Shown one piece after another: positions 27,607 to 38,583 of a stretch of 64,000 nt of DNA. Made by a program: the position numbers and the translations under genes. The notes beneath the pieces were generated by a model. That model ran no database searches. It worked only from the letters and a program-made list of their open reading frames with translations, and had not been told where the DNA came from. Source of the DNA: Sphingobacteriales bacterium (GTDB lineage: Bacteria; Bacteroidota; Bacteroidia; Chitinophagales; UBA2359); the NCBI GenBank assembly GCA_016711295.1, contig JADJTE010000004.1, positions 124,001 to 188,000 on the forward strand. Reading direction: 5' to 3'. How positions within the stretch are numbered: position 1 is the first letter of the stretch; each line of letters opens with the position of its first letter.

Positions 27607-29407
27607 CCCCGCCACTTGTACAGGTGGCGAGGCTGTACTCAATGTTATATCCCCTGCGGGTGCTGTTATCAATTGGTCGGGCGGCGGCATCAACGGTCCG
27701 ACTGATGGTACAAGCATCAACGCATCTCCATCGGGCAATACACTTTATACGGTTAATATTACAACCGCCGAAGGCTGCACGGCATCTAATTCTACTACCG
27801 TCTATTCGGGCGCACCTGCCCCCGACCCTACATGTGTCAACATTTATGTAACACCGTCAGGAAATGCGGGCGGCGACGGCTCGCGCGTAGACCCCGTCGA
27901 TTTACCTACGGCTCTAAGTATGTCTCAATGCAATAATGCGGTTATAAAATTAGCCGTAGGTAGCTATAATTTCGACCAACCGATACAACTATTTGATTAC
28001 ATGACCATAGAAGGCGGCTTTTTGCCGGGTTCGGATTGGGAAAAGACCTCTACGGACGGCACACCCGCTACTACTACTATTATCAACCGCACTGCTAACG
28101 GCAGCTATCCATACGATGGAGTAGCAGGTGCGGCTGCTTTGATAGCTATACGCGGAAATTCGGTTCACGATTTTCGTCTGCAAGACCTTACCTTTACAAC
28201 TGCGAATGCCCCTGCCTCATCGGTCGAGGGTATTTCTACTTATGGCATTTACCTCAATGCTTGTAACAGTTATAATATAGTACGCTGCCGCACCTTGCCA
28301 GGTAATGCGTCAGCAGGTGCTAACGGTATGGCAGGCGTAGCAGGTGCTAACGGCACAGCGGGAGGAAACGGTGCCAACGGTTGTAGTGCCGACCCCATCG
28401 GGTCGCCATCGGTCAATTGTTCGGGCAATGTAAACGGCGCACCGGGCACAGGTACAGGTGCGGTCAATGCCAGCGGCGCCGGTGGCACAGGTGCTAACGC
28501 TGGCGGGCGTGGTGGCAAAGGTGGTTGGCGTAGCTTTAATCAAGGCAACGGCAATAATAATGGCGAAAGCGGTATAGCAGGTATCGGCGGCGGTGCAGGC
28601 ACCGGCGGTGGCGGTGGACAGGGCAACGGCGGTTTGGGTGCATCGGAAAATATCTATAACTGCGAATGTGACGCGGGTGCTAATGCCAATGGTGCTAACG
28701 GAACTAATGGCGCAAGTGGCACTAACGGCACCAACGGAACAATAAGTGCTACTTTACCTTCCTATAACGCGCTGTTTGTGCCAGGAGGACAAGGCGGCAA
28801 CGGAACTGACGGCACCAACGGAACAGGTGGCGGCGGCGGCGGTGGCGGTGGCGGTCAAGATGCGACAGAAGGTACTATTTTACCCGACCCTCTGCCCAAC
28901 GTACCTATTACTGCCGACTTAGGTAGTGACGCAGGTTGCGGCGGTGGCGGCGGTGGCGGCGGCGGATTTTTGGGCACAGCAGGAACGGGTGCATATAGCG
29001 GCGGAGGTTCGTTTGGTATATATCTGTTTGCTAATGGCAACAACGGAAATTTGATAGACTGCAATGCAAGCGCGGGCAGCATAGGCAACGGCGGTGTGGG
29101 TGGCGCAGGTGGCACAGGTGGCAACGGCGGAGCAGGCGGAAACGGCGGTGTCACATTTACATGCTCCATCGATTGTCCTGCCTACGGATTCAATATACCT
29201 TTTATCGGCTTCGTACAAATTTGGGGTACTAATTTTGTGCCCGATTTCCCCAATCTACTCGACATTACACCCGGCGTACTCAATTATGAACGAGATTTTG
29301 GAAACGGTGGCAACGGCGGTAGTGGTGGCAATGGTGGTAGCGGCGGCAGTGGTGCTAATGGTCATGCGGGACAAGCACAAACTTTATACATCAATGGTAC
29401 GCCATAA
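27569..29407 (+). CDS. Giant surface protein, segment 2 (beta-helix start and glycine-rich domain)
   Basis: It contains an Ig/PKD-like module (CTGGEAVLNVISPAGAVINWSG), then a beta-helix-type entry (NIYVTPSGNAGGDGSRVDPVDLPTALSM...VGSYNFDQPIQLFDYMTIEGG). A very glycine-rich stretch of some 350 residues follows, with G-x-N-G and GGNGG runs, interrupted by short cysteine-containing inserts. A frameshift at about 29400 (GTP-stop versus ITTNINNFNL) ends the segment. Confidence 0.75.
   Translation: MFTEAYAEISPTNPATCTGGEAVLNVISPAGAVINWSGGGINGPTDGTSINASPSGNTLYTVNITTAEGCTASNSTTVYSGAPAPDPTCVNIYVTPSGNAGGDGSRVDPVDLPTALSMSQCNNAVIKLAVGSYNFDQPIQLFDYMTIEGGFLPGSDWEKTSTDGTPATTTIINRTANGSYPYDGVAGAAALIAIRGNSVHDFRLQDLTFTTANAPASSVEGISTYGIYLNACNSYNIVRCRTLPGNASAGANGMAGVAGANGTAGGNGANGCSADPIGSPSVNCSGNVNGAPGTGTGAVNASGAGGTGANAGGRGGKGGWRSFNQGNGNNNGESGIAGIGGGAGTGGGGGQGNGGLGASENIYNCECDAGANANGANGTNGASGTNGTNGTISATLPSYNALFVPGGQGGNGTDGTNGTGGGGGGGGGGQDATEGTILPDPLPNVPITADLGSDAGCGGGGGGGGGFLGTAGTGAYSGGGSFGIYLFANGNNGNLIDCNASAGSIGNGGVGGAGGTGGNGGAGGNGGVTFTCSIDCPAYGFNIPFIGFVQIWGTNFVPDFPNLLDITPGVLNYERDFGNGGNGGSGGNGGSGGSGANGHAGQAQTLYINGTP
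28291..29390 (+). repeat. Glycine-rich coding repeat region
   Basis: Low-complexity GGN/GGT codons encode G-A-N-G, G-T-N-G and GGxGG motifs over about 1.1 kb. Composition is clearly different from the flanking Thr/Asn/Ala-rich modules. Confidence 0.8.
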
Positions 29408-30363
29408 CTACTAATATCAACAACTTTAACCTTACGGCTCAACCGGTCATCGTATATTCAGGGCAAAGTTGCGTCGATACCGATATTACTTTTACTGGAC
29501 CTAATGCACAAAGTTGGAACTTAGGTGCCAACGCATCGCCCGCTACTTTATCGGGTGCTTCGGTTATTACGCAATATACCGATATAGGTCGCGAAAATAT
29601 ACAGTATGGCGCACAAACCTATAACGGCTTCGTCAATAGTGGTTTGGATTACGTGCCCGAAGCAGATATATACACGAATGCGCCACCGATACCCGCACCC
29701 GCCGTAGATGAATACCGAATATGCGCAGGTGATGCCGTCAATTTTCAAGCACTACAACCAGGAATAGATTATGAATGGCAATTTGTCACCGTAACAGGCG
29801 GTCCCGCGCCTGTACCTACTACCTACGGACCCGACCCTATCAATCTATATGACCAACTAAACAATATTGTATTTGCTAACGTAGGTACATATACTATTCG
29901 CCATCGCGTCAAATCAGATTGCTGCGGTTGGTCTGCTTGGGTAGAGATTACGCTGCACGTAGCACCCATTCCGGATTTTGACATCTTGCCACAGCCCGCC
30001 TACCTCTGCGGTACAGATACAATTAGCCTAACGGTCACTTTATTTAATCCAACTGACATTGACCCCTCTTCTTATTTATGGACTCCTGCCATAGGATTGA
30101 GCGACCCCACCTCTCTAACGCCCCAAGTGACCAATCTGGGAGTTACTACTACCTATACTTTTTTGGCGTATAATACAACAGGCAATTGCTATCACGAAGA
30201 AAATGTCACCGTCAATGTATCTGACGCTTTATCTTTGTCTGCTACCATTACACCGCCGACTGTGCCCCCAACGGTAGTATTGCTATCACGAGCGTACAGA
30301 ATGGTATCGGCGCATATAGCTATCAATGGCAGGCGCCTTTATCAGCTAATACTAACAGCGTGA
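29404..30363 (+). CDS. Giant surface protein, segment 3
   Basis: Open from the frameshift at about 29404 (ITTNINNFNLTAQPVIVYSG), although the first Met-type start is at 29644. It carries modules such as EYRICAGDAVNFQALQPGIDYEWQF and YLCGTDTISLTVTLFNPTDIDPSSYLWTPAIGLSD, which are PKD/Ig-like. Real reading ends near 30262, where CAPNGSIAITSVQNGIGAYSY continues in another frame. Confidence 0.7.
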   Translation: MTTNINNFNLTAQPVIVYSGQSCVDTDITFTGPNAQSWNLGANASPATLSGASVITQYTDIGRENIQYGAQTYNGFVNSGLDYVPEADIYTNAPPIPAPAVDEYRICAGDAVNFQALQPGIDYEWQFVTVTGGPAPVPTTYGPDPINLYDQLNNIVFANVGTYTIRHRVKSDCCGWSAWVEITLHVAPIPDFDILPQPAYLCGTDTISLTVTLFNPTDIDPSSYLWTPAIGLSDPTSLTPQVTNLGVTTTYTFLAYNTTGNCYHEENVTVNVSDALSLSATITPPTVPPTVVLLSRAYRMVSAHIAINGRRLYQLILTA

Positions 30364-33300
30364 GTAATTTGCCCATCGGCGAATATACGGTATCTGTCAC
30401 CGACCAAACAACGGGCTGCGCCGTAGTAGAAACATTTGGCGTAAATGGTGCTAATACCGCCCTGCAAGTATCGCTCATTGGCACTACTCCTAATTGTTCG
30501 AGCGGAACAGCAAACGGAAGTAGTATCGTAGGTTGGTTCAATGGTATAGGAGCATTTGATATAGCTTGGTCGGGTACGGCTTCGGGTACGGCAACAGCTG
30601 CTGCGGGTAGCCTTAGTTATACTATTGACAACCTAAGCACAGGCAATTATACCGTCACCGTCACCGATACAGGCAACGGCAACTGCACAGGTACAGCGGC
30701 TTTCACCATCAACACCGCTACACCCCTCGATGCTATATTGGGCACAACCACACCGCTATCGGGCTGCAATACGAGCGACGCTACTGCCAATATCACCACC
30801 ACAGGTGGCACACCCTTTACCGACCCTATTAATCCATACCAATACGCTTGGTCGCACGATGCCAACCTAACTACAAACTCCGCCGCAGGATTAGCAGCAG
30901 GCAGCTATATCGTCAGTATAACCGATGCAGCCGACTGTATGGCAACAGTTAGCTTTACGGTCGATTTGCCCACTATTACCGCCGACTTTTTGCCTATACC
31001 ACCTACTTGCGTGGGCACAACCCTCATTTTATCGGACTATAACGGCGCAGGTAGCGGCACATATACTTGGCATAGTGCTACTCCACCTACTGCCGCTAAT
31101 GCCATTACTACACTTACTCCTACTGCCAATACAACCGTTTACATACAATATACCGAAAATGGTTGTATCGCAACTGCCGCAGTGAGTATTACAACCACAG
31201 CCGCACCTACATTTAGCGTCGACCCAAGCCCTGTTTGTGCGGGAAGTACTATTGCGCTATCTGATTTTAATGGCGCAGGAACAGGAACTTTTACTTGGTA
31301 CGATAATTTGCCCAGCATAGGCAATATTATTACGACCTTAACGCCTCTTGCTAATACAGATGTATGGGTGCTGTATGCCGAAAACTCATGCCAAGATAGC
31401 CTACAACTAACTATTTCGGTAACGCCCGTTGTGCCGCCTGCACTTAATATTACGCCTACTTGTATGGGCGAAACCATCGTATTAGCTAATTTCAATGGCG
31501 CAGGTACAGGAATCTATACTTGGTATGATACTATACCGAGCATGGGCAATCCCATCACGAGCATTACTGCCACCGCCGGCGCAAGTGTATGGGTGCTGTA
31601 TGCCGAAAATGGCTGTTCCGATAGTTTAGCGGTAGATTTACCCATCACACCGCTACCCAATATTGATGTAACTGCACCTATATCGATTTGTTTGGGTAAT
31701 ACTGCTACCCTCACCGATTTTAACGGCAGCGGTACAGGTACATATACGTGGTACGATGCTATTCCGAGCGTAGGCAATGCCATTACCACCCTTACGCCTA
31801 TTGCCGACACGAGTGTTTGGGTGCTATACACCGAAAACGCCTGCGCTGATAGCTTGCAAGTAGATATACAAATATCCCCGCCGCCTATATTCGATGTATC
31901 GCCGCCCAGTACTACTTGCACTAACCAAACCCTTATTCTATCCGATTACAACGGGACACAAAGCGGCACTTTTGTTTGGTACGACGCACCGCCCAGCACG
32001 GGCAATGTCATTACTACCCTTACACCTGCCGCCAATACAAACGTTTGGGTATTATATACCGAAAACGGCTGCACGGATAGCTTAGAAATCGCCATTAATG
32101 TTACACCTACTCCCACCCTTGACATAAATAGTTTGATACAGGCTTGCGAAGGCGACGTGTTGATAATGAGCGATTATAATGGCAATGGCGGCGGCACCTA
32201 CGAATGGTTCAACGGACTGCCCGCTGGAGGCAATAGCATTTTATCGCTCGTACCACCCGACGACATGAGTGTTTGGGTTTTATATACCGAGAATGCTTGC
32301 GCTGATAGTTTAGAAGTGAGCATTTTTGTCAATGCACCACCCTTTGTCACCCTCACACAGCCGACACCATTATGCAACACCGCTGGCGGAGCCAACCCGA
32401 CAAGCATCGACCTAAACGACTTGCTTCTATCTGGCGACGATAGCGGCACTTGGGCAGATACCGACAATTCAGGGGCTACGGGCAATGCCAACAACCTGAA
32501 CTTTGAAGGCGTTGCGCCCGGTAGCTATACTTTTACCTATACAACCAATAGTGCTATAGCTCCTTGTGTCGATATTAGCCCTACGGTAAGCATTATTGTA
32601 GAAGATTGTAATTGCCCCAGCGTAGCTATCAACACCGCACCTATCTCGCTCTGTACTACTGCCGCCACCTACGACCTAAGTACCCTGCTGCAAACCACCG
32701 AAGCAGGCACGTGGAGCATCAGCAATGCGCCTGCGGGAGCTACTGCTGCGATAACAGGCAACAACTTTAATGGCAACGGCTCTGCGGCGGGCATTTATAC
32801 CTTACTTTATACCTTATCTGTTGCACCTCCTGCGGGCTGCCCTACTACCTCGCAAACCCTCGATATTACCCTCAACGCCGCACCCGAAGCAGGAACAGAT
32901 GCCGAGCAAAGTATTTGTAACAATGACAATAACATCATCAATCTATTAACATTATTAGGACCCAATGCCGATACAGGCGGAATCTGGGCGTTGACAAGCG
33001 GAACAACTATCCCCAACGCATTTGATGCAGCCAACGGCATATTTAACCCACAAAGCCACCCCGCCGCTGATTTAGTATTTACCTACACCGTTTCGGGCAA
33101 CACGCCATGCCCCAACGACGCAGCGAGCATAACACTACATATCGCCGCCACTCCCAACGCCACCGTCAACACAACAGTGCAGACCTGCAACACAATCGCA
33201 GGCGGCTCGGCGGTCAATCTGAGCAATAACGTGAGCAATGCCGTAGGCATACCTACTTGGGTTGATATAGATGCGAGCGGTGCAAGTGGCACCCCACCCA

Positions 33301-34238
33301 ACCTCAATTTTGATAGCGTAGCAGCGGGCAGCTACGATTTTGGCTATACCCTGAGCGACCCCACAGGCATCTGTCCCGCTTTCACAGCGACCGTCACCGT
33401 CAATGTGGCAGAATGTATTTGTGCCGATATTAGTTTGCAAACCCCACCTATACAGTGCCAAACAAGTGGTACGGTCGATTTGTTAGACCTACTCAATACG
33501 CCCCAGACCGGTACGTTTGATATAACAAATGCGCCCGTAGGTAGCAACCCCGTCACGCAGGGATTAGATGATGTATTGCTTATCAACAATTCAGACGCGG
33601 GCGATTATACCATTACCTTTACCTTAGCTACGCCGCCGCCAGGTTGCCCCAATACATCAACTACCATACTGACCCTATCGCCCGCCGCACCCGAAGCAGG
33701 AATAGGCAGCACCACAACGATATGCAACAATACGGCAGCACCGCTTATTTTGAGTGATTACGTAAGCGGCGAACAAAACGGCGGCAACTGGATACCCATC
33801 AGCGGCACACCCGACGCAGGAGCCTTTGATGCTGCCAATGCTACACTCGATGCCAATGGGCACACACCCGGCAATTTAGTATTTGCTTATGTGCAAAGCG
33901 GTATTGCTCCTTGCGCTAATGATACGGCATGGATAAACCTGACCCTGCAAGCAGCCCCCAATGCGGGCATAGGCAGTAGCGAAACCGTATGTACTGATGC
34001 CGCCGTAGCCTACGACCTAAATGCCCAATTGAGCAATGCCGATTTAGGCGGCACTTGGTCGGTGCAAGCGGGCAATGTAGGTAGTGCAGTATTCGATGCT
34101 GCTAACGGCTTGCTGAATGCCCCTGCGGGTTTTGCCGAAGCTATTACTTTGCTTATACCGTGTCGGGCGGTGCTACTTGTACTGATGCTGTTTCGAGCTT
34201 TACCACTACCTTTGTCGCTTCACCAACAGCACAAATAG
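30265..34238 (+). CDS. Giant surface protein, segment 4 (main repeat region)
   Basis: The largest segment (first Met-type start 30360). SprB-type repeats (IGEYTVSVTDQTTGCAVVETF) come first. Then six copies of a roughly 75-residue module with consensus C-x-G-x-T-x-x-LSDFNGAGTGTYTWYD, ITTLTP and VWVLYTENGCADSL run from about 30990 to 32340. The first super-repeats of about 270 residues follow. It ends at a frameshift near 34148 (ITLLIPC versus FAYTVSGGATC). Thr, Asn, Ala and paired Cys are abundant, as expected for extracellular stalk proteins. Confidence 0.8.
30990..32340 (+). repeat. Six tandem coding repeats of about 225 bp
   Basis: Each encodes one PKD/Ig-like module with YTWYD and VWVLYTEN cores. 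The copies are divergent at the DNA level, so this is an old array. Confidence 0.75.
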
Positions 34239-36600
34239 ACCTCTCTGCTAACACTTGTAATGCTGCACCAGATAATACGGTATTCGACTTTTCGAGCCTC
34301 GTGCTGTCAGGAGCTACTGATGGCGTTTGGGCAGATACAGACGGTAGCGGTGCGAGTGGCGCATTTCCTATCTTAGATTTCAGCGGCGTAGCACCCGATA
34401 GCTATACATTTACCTATACCCTGTCGGCAGACGCGCCTTGCAATAATGCTGTTTATACGACAACCGTGTTAGTAGAAAACTGTGCTTGCCCCAGCGTAGC
34501 TACTCAAGCCCCTACAGCAGCACTCTGCAATAGTGGAGGAAGCATTGACCTCAGCACTTTACAAATAACTGCCGAAAATGGCACTTGGGTTGTAACTGAT
34601 GCAGTAGGTAATGCCATAGCTCTTGATGGGACGGTATTAGACGCTACGGATTTGGCAGCAGGCAACTATACCGCTACCTTTACCCTCAATACCGCGCCAC
34701 CCGCGGGCTGCCCTGCCGCATCGGTGCAAACAATAACGGTTAGCAATGCGGTAGAAGCGGGCAATGCACCACACAGAGCTATTGCAATGATGCCGCAATA
34801 GCCTTAGACTTGACAACTTTGCTCAACGGTGCAGATACCTGGCGGAACTTGGCTCATTGCAAGCGGGCTACCCGATGCAGGTGCATTTGATAATACCAAT
34901 GGCATATTTGACCTTAGCAATCATACGGCGGGTACGTATAGCTTTACTTATAGCCTAAGTGCCGCCGCACCTTGCGCCAGCGACCAAGCCACCGTCACCG
35001 TCAATATAGCCGATGGATTAAGTGCTACCCTAACCCCCTCAGCAACGGTTTGTAATACGAGCGCCGAAGGTTCGACTCTAAACTTTTCGAGCCTTGTGAC
35101 CAATGGCGATACCAACGGCACTTGGACCGATACAGATGGCAGTGGTGCGAGCGGCATATTCCCCACCTTAGATTTTGATGGCGTAGCTACGGGTATTTAT
35201 ACCTTTACTTATACCCTGAATGCCGCCGACCCCTGCGCTGATGTCGTCCAAACGGCAAGCGTAACGGTCAATAATTGTCAATGCCCCGATGTAGTGACTA
35301 ATGCAGCACCCGACCTATGCAACGAAGGCAGTACGCTCGATTTGACTACGCTATACAGCGGTACAGCAGCAGGCACATGGGTTGTCACCGACGCAAGCAA
35401 CAATACCATAGCCCTCAACGGCACAACCCTCGACGCGACGGGTTTGGCAGCAGGCAACTATACCGCTACCTTCACCCTCAATACGGCACCGCCCACGGGC
35501 TGCGCCAATAGTTCGCAGCAAAATATTGTAGTGGTAGCTGCCGCTAATGCGGGAATAGGCGCGAGTAGTGCCTATTGTAGTGATGACAATACCGTTATAA
35601 ACCTATACGATTTGTTGAGCGGCGAACAGAGCGGCGGTATATGGACGCTTGTAAGCGGTACGCCTGATGCAGGGGCTTTTGATGCAAGCAACGCTACCTT
35701 AAATATCGCTGACCATAGCACCGCCCTGCTTACCTTTGCCTATACTATAACGGGCAACGCACCTTGCACCGACGATAGCGAACAAGTAACAGTCAGTATT
35801 GACGCGGTGCAAACAGCTATTGTAATCCCTATTATTTCGGTGTGTAATGCTTCGGCAGAGGGTTCTGTCCTCGATTTTAGCACGTTGGTGAGCAGTACAA
35901 GTTCGTCGGGTACTTGGGCAGATACTGACGGCAGCGGTGCGAGCGGTACATTCCCTACCTTAGATTTTGATGGCGTAGCGGTAGGCATCTATACATTTAG
36001 CTACACGCTTTCGGGAAGTGGCAATTGCCCTGACGTGATTTATACAACCGAAGTGAGCGTAGAAAATTGTGCTTGTCCCAATGTTGCTACCGCCCCTGCA
36101 CCTGCTTTATGCAACGACGGCGGTACACTCGATTTGGCTACGCTACAATTAGGGACTGAATTAGGAACTTGGACTGTTACCGATGCTACCAATAATACTA
36201 TAGCTATCAGCGGCACGACCTTTGATGCAACGGGTCTGGCAGCAGGAAATTATACGGCTACTTTTACGCTTACCACTACTGTGGTGGGCTGCCCCGATTC
36301 ATCAGTTCAGATTATTGTAGCGAACAATGCCCCCAATGCAGGTATTGGCGATGCAGTTACGGTATGCAATAATGCTGCTGTCACCGTATCATTAGCTGAA
36401 TTGCTGAGTGGTGCAGACAGCGGCGGTACATGGTCTTTGGATAGCGGTACGCCCGATACTGGTGCTTTTGATGCTACTGCCGCTACGTTTAATACAGATG
36501 GGCATAGCCCTGGTGTATTTACATTTAGTTATACGCTATCTGCCAATGCGCCTTGCACCGATGCCGTGAGCGTGGTAAGCGTGACTGTCGAGGATTGTAA
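32340..36600 (+). repeat. Five tandem super-repeats of about 800 bp
   Basis: Each unit encodes three modules in fixed order: WADTDGSGASG...LDFDGVA..YTFTYTLS; then LCNxGxxxDLxTL...GTWxVTDA...LAAGNYTATFTLNTAPPxGC; then NAGIG...LLSGxxSGGxWxLxSGTPDAGAFDA. Units begin near 32340, 33150, 34230, 35030 and 35830. They are more alike toward the 3' end. Confidence 0.75.
34150..34801 (+). CDS. Giant surface protein, segment 5
   Basis: It continues a super-repeat after the frameshift (AYTVSGGATCTDAVSSFTTTF...WADTDGSGASGAFPILDFSGVA). It ends at the next indel near 34775, where SYCNDAAIALDLTTLLNGADT continues in a different frame. Confidence 0.7.
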
Positions 36601-37255
36601 TTGCGCCACACCTGCTACCCCAACTGCGACGGTCGATGCGTTGGCGGTTTGTGCGGGAACGGTTAATACAGCAGCATTTGTGGCTGTCCCAGCTCCGAAC
36701 ACCGCTATTATTTGGTATAATGGCAGCAATCCTACTACGGCGGATAGCTTGGCAGCGGGTAATGATTATGTGCCTATTGTGGCGGGTACTTACTATGCCA
36801 TTGCCTATAATATCCCTGCCGATGCTTGTTTCAGCGAAGCATTACCCTTTGTACTAACCGAAAATCCGATGCCGAGCGTTGCTTTTACCGCTAATGCTGA
36901 TACGGCTTGTGTGGGGCAAACCCTAACTTTTACGCTGACGAGCGCAACATCGGCATCGGCTACCTATACTTGGAGTTTTGGGGTAAATGCCATTCCACTT
37001 ACAGCTACGGGCAGCACCGCCACCGCGCAGTGGAATGTGGCGGGCATGCCCGAAGTACTATTAACGGCAAACGATAATGATTGCGAGGCAGATACTTCAT
37101 TGAGCATAGCGATATCTACTGTTGAAGCGAACATTAGCCCCGCAGAAACGACCTTGTATAATGGCGGATCAGTAGTATTGCAAGTTGCGGCGATCGGGCT
37201 TAGACGGCGCGATAAGCTACGAATGGATAACTGCTACTGGCTTGTCCTGCACTGA
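34829..37255 (+). CDS. Giant surface protein, segment 6
   Basis: It starts after a second indel near 34840 (GGTWLIASGLPDAGAFD). It carries the last two super-repeats and then different PKD/Ig-like modules (AVCAGTVNTAAFVAVPAPNTAIIWYNGSNP; CVGQTLTFTLTSATSASATYTWSFG). The frame is lost near 37195 (AIGLRRRDK versus GLDGAISYEWITATG). Confidence 0.75.
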   Translation: MQIPGGTWLIASGLPDAGAFDNTNGIFDLSNHTAGTYSFTYSLSAAAPCASDQATVTVNIADGLSATLTPSATVCNTSAEGSTLNFSSLVTNGDTNGTWTDTDGSGASGIFPTLDFDGVATGIYTFTYTLNAADPCADVVQTASVTVNNCQCPDVVTNAAPDLCNEGSTLDLTTLYSGTAAGTWVVTDASNNTIALNGTTLDATGLAAGNYTATFTLNTAPPTGCANSSQQNIVVVAAANAGIGASSAYCSDDNTVINLYDLLSGEQSGGIWTLVSGTPDAGAFDASNATLNIADHSTALLTFAYTITGNAPCTDDSEQVTVSIDAVQTAIVIPIISVCNASAEGSVLDFSTLVSSTSSSGTWADTDGSGASGTFPTLDFDGVAVGIYTFSYTLSGSGNCPDVIYTTEVSVENCACPNVATAPAPALCNDGGTLDLATLQLGTELGTWTVTDATNNTIAISGTTFDATGLAAGNYTATFTLTTTVVGCPDSSVQIIVANNAPNAGIGDAVTVCNNAAVTVSLAELLSGADSGGTWSLDSGTPDTGAFDATAATFNTDGHSPGVFTFSYTLSANAPCTDAVSVVSVTVEDCNCATPATPTATVDALAVCAGTVNTAAFVAVPAPNTAIIWYNGSNPTTADSLAAGNDYVPIVAGTYYAIAYNIPADACFSEALPFVLTENPMPSVAFTANADTACVGQTLTFTLTSATSASATYTWSFGVNAIPLTATGSTATAQWNVAGMPEVLLTANDNDCEADTSLSIAISTVEANISPAETTLYNGGSVVLQVAAIGLRRRDKLRMDNCYWLVLH

Positions 37256-37646
37256 CTGTGCCGCGCCTACTGCACAGCCTGCCCAAACAACGCTCTATAC
37301 CGTACAAGCGAGCGATAATTTTGGTTGCGTAGCCGAAGCAAGCGCATTGGTTAATATAATCAGGAACAATGTTATAGTTGTGCCAAATGCTTTTTCGCCC
37401 AACGGTGATGGCAATAACGATGTATTTAGGCTGCAAGGGACTAATGTAAAAACCATAACTTTGCACGTCTATAACCGCTGGGGCAATAATATATATACAG
37501 CTACAGGCGACCTAAATAGCGTGAGTTGGGACGGCAGCTATAACAATGCGGCGGTCGAAATAGGTGTATATGTATTCCAAGCCGATATTACTTACCAAGA
37601 TGGCAAAACCGAAATGCTCAAAGGCAACATAACGGTGCTACGTTAG
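37185..37646 (+). CDS. Giant surface protein, segment 7 with gliding-motility C-terminal (CHU_C) domain
   Basis: It completes an Ig-like module (SYEWITATGLSCTDCAAPTA...TLYTVQASDNFGC). The CHU_C/T9SS type B tail follows: IVVPNAFSPNGDGNNDVF, ITLHVYNRWGNNIYTA, SWDGSYNNAAVEIGVYVFQADITY, KGNITVLR. This places the whole gene among T9SS-exported, surface-attached proteins, which often need a dedicated SprF/PorP-like partner. No such gene is visible in this window. Confidence 0.85.
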   Translation: MRRSGLDGAISYEWITATGLSCTDCAAPTAQPAQTTLYTVQASDNFGCVAEASALVNIIRNNVIVVPNAFSPNGDGNNDVFRLQGTNVKTITLHVYNRWGNNIYTATGDLNSVSWDGSYNNAAVEIGVYVFQADITYQDGKTEMLKGNITVLR

Positions 37647-37663
37647 GGAGGTTGTGAATTAAA

Positions 37664-37709
37664 GGAACTCGCCGATTGATGTATTTTACAACGTCAATCG
37701 GCGAGTTCC
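37664..37709. terminator. Bidirectional hairpin between convergent genes
   Basis: GGAACTCGCCGATTGA (37664-37679) pairs perfectly over 16 bp with TCAATCGGCGAGTTCC (37694-37709), followed by TTTT. It separates the giant gene from the minus-strand nuclease-like gene. A shorter relative at 38524-38559 follows the second nuclease copy. Confidence 0.8.
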
Positions 37710-37724
37710 TTTTGTCTCCCAAGG

Positions 37725-38408
37725 TTAGACTTTGGTAGGCCATTCTTGCGGCTTAAAATCGAGTGGATTGGCTATTTTGACCGATTTGCCATTGGGTTTG
37801 ATGATAAACAGTCCACATTTTTGTGCATAGGATGCTACTTCCTGCGATATTATCATGGCAGCTACTGCTCCTAATAGCCTTTTGCCTTCTGTGCCGCGTG
37901 GTGGTCTTTGGGTGCATTTTTCCATACGTTCTAAGTGTTCGTCGATATCGTCTTTTTTCAATTGATGTTTTACTTCTACGATGATGGCAAAAGCCGTATC
38001 GTAGAGCAATAAGTCTATTTCATAGACAAAGCCTCCTTTGCCGTCTTCTTGTCTTATAGTTAGATGAGAGGCTGGTTACTTCGATGCCGCGTTGTACAAA
38101 CATTTCGACGATTCGTTCTTGTATTTGGGTTTGAGCGTAGAGACCCATTATATCTCCCAGACTGCTTATTTTTCGGTTTAGGTCTTTGGAGAGTTTTTTG
38201 ATAAATAGGTCGTTGCTGATGCGCTGTTTTTCCAATTTTTCGTTGAAAATACGTTCGTTCTCAGCACGCGATTTTTCGCGTTCTTTTTCGCGTTCTGCGC
38301 GTTCTTTTCCAATTTTTCAATTTTTTCATTGAAAATGCGTTCATTTTCAATGCGCAATCTTTCGCTTTCGGCGAACAATTGATAGATATTGGCTAATGTG
38401 ATTTCCAT
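37725..38408 (-). CDS. Coiled-coil PD-(D/E)XK nuclease-like protein, copy 1 (frameshifted)
   Basis: Start MEITLANIYQLFAESERLRIENERIF at 38408, then a charged coiled coil. IGDIMGLYAQTQ-type sequence (RKISSLGDIMGLYAQTQIQERIVEMFVQRGIEVTSLS) follows. The predicted nuclease core is YEIDLLLYDTAFAIIVEVKH (Asp ... Glu-Val-Lys), and the tail is AAMIISQEVASYAQKCGLFIIKP. This fits the DUF3782-like families that are multi-copy in Bacteroidota and cyanobacteria; function unknown. Frameshifts lie near 38310 and at 38055 (CTTATAG where copy 2 has CTGTAG). Confidence 0.65.
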
Positions 38409-38426
38409 AGATTGGCTATTTTAGTG

Positions 38427-38434
38427 CAAAGATA
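38427..38434 (-). promoter_or_regulatory. -7 element of nuclease-like copy 1
   Basis: TATCTTTG on the minus strand, only about 19 bases before the start codon, implying a very short leader. It is identical in copy 2 (39319-39326). Confidence 0.5.
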
Positions 38435-38523
38435 CGGCATATTGACCATAATGGCAATAATAGCTACGCGATATATGCACTGCCACACGTTAGTGCGTTA
38501 GGGAGTGCTGCGAGACAAGATAA

Positions 38524-38559
38524 ACCGCCGATTGGTGTATTACAACATCAATCGGCGGT
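38524..38559. terminator. Hairpin after nuclease-like copy 2
   Basis: ACCGCCGATTG (38524-38534) pairs with CAATCGGCGGT (38549-38559). Position and loop match the hairpin after copy 1, so the terminator was part of the duplicated block. Confidence 0.6.
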
Positions 38560-38583
38560 GGCGATATATTCTAAATATCGAGA

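Noticed and set aside
28270..29218. Minus-strand proline/alanine-rich frames opposite the glycine-rich region
   Set aside because: They are the mirror of GGN codons in the giant surface gene.
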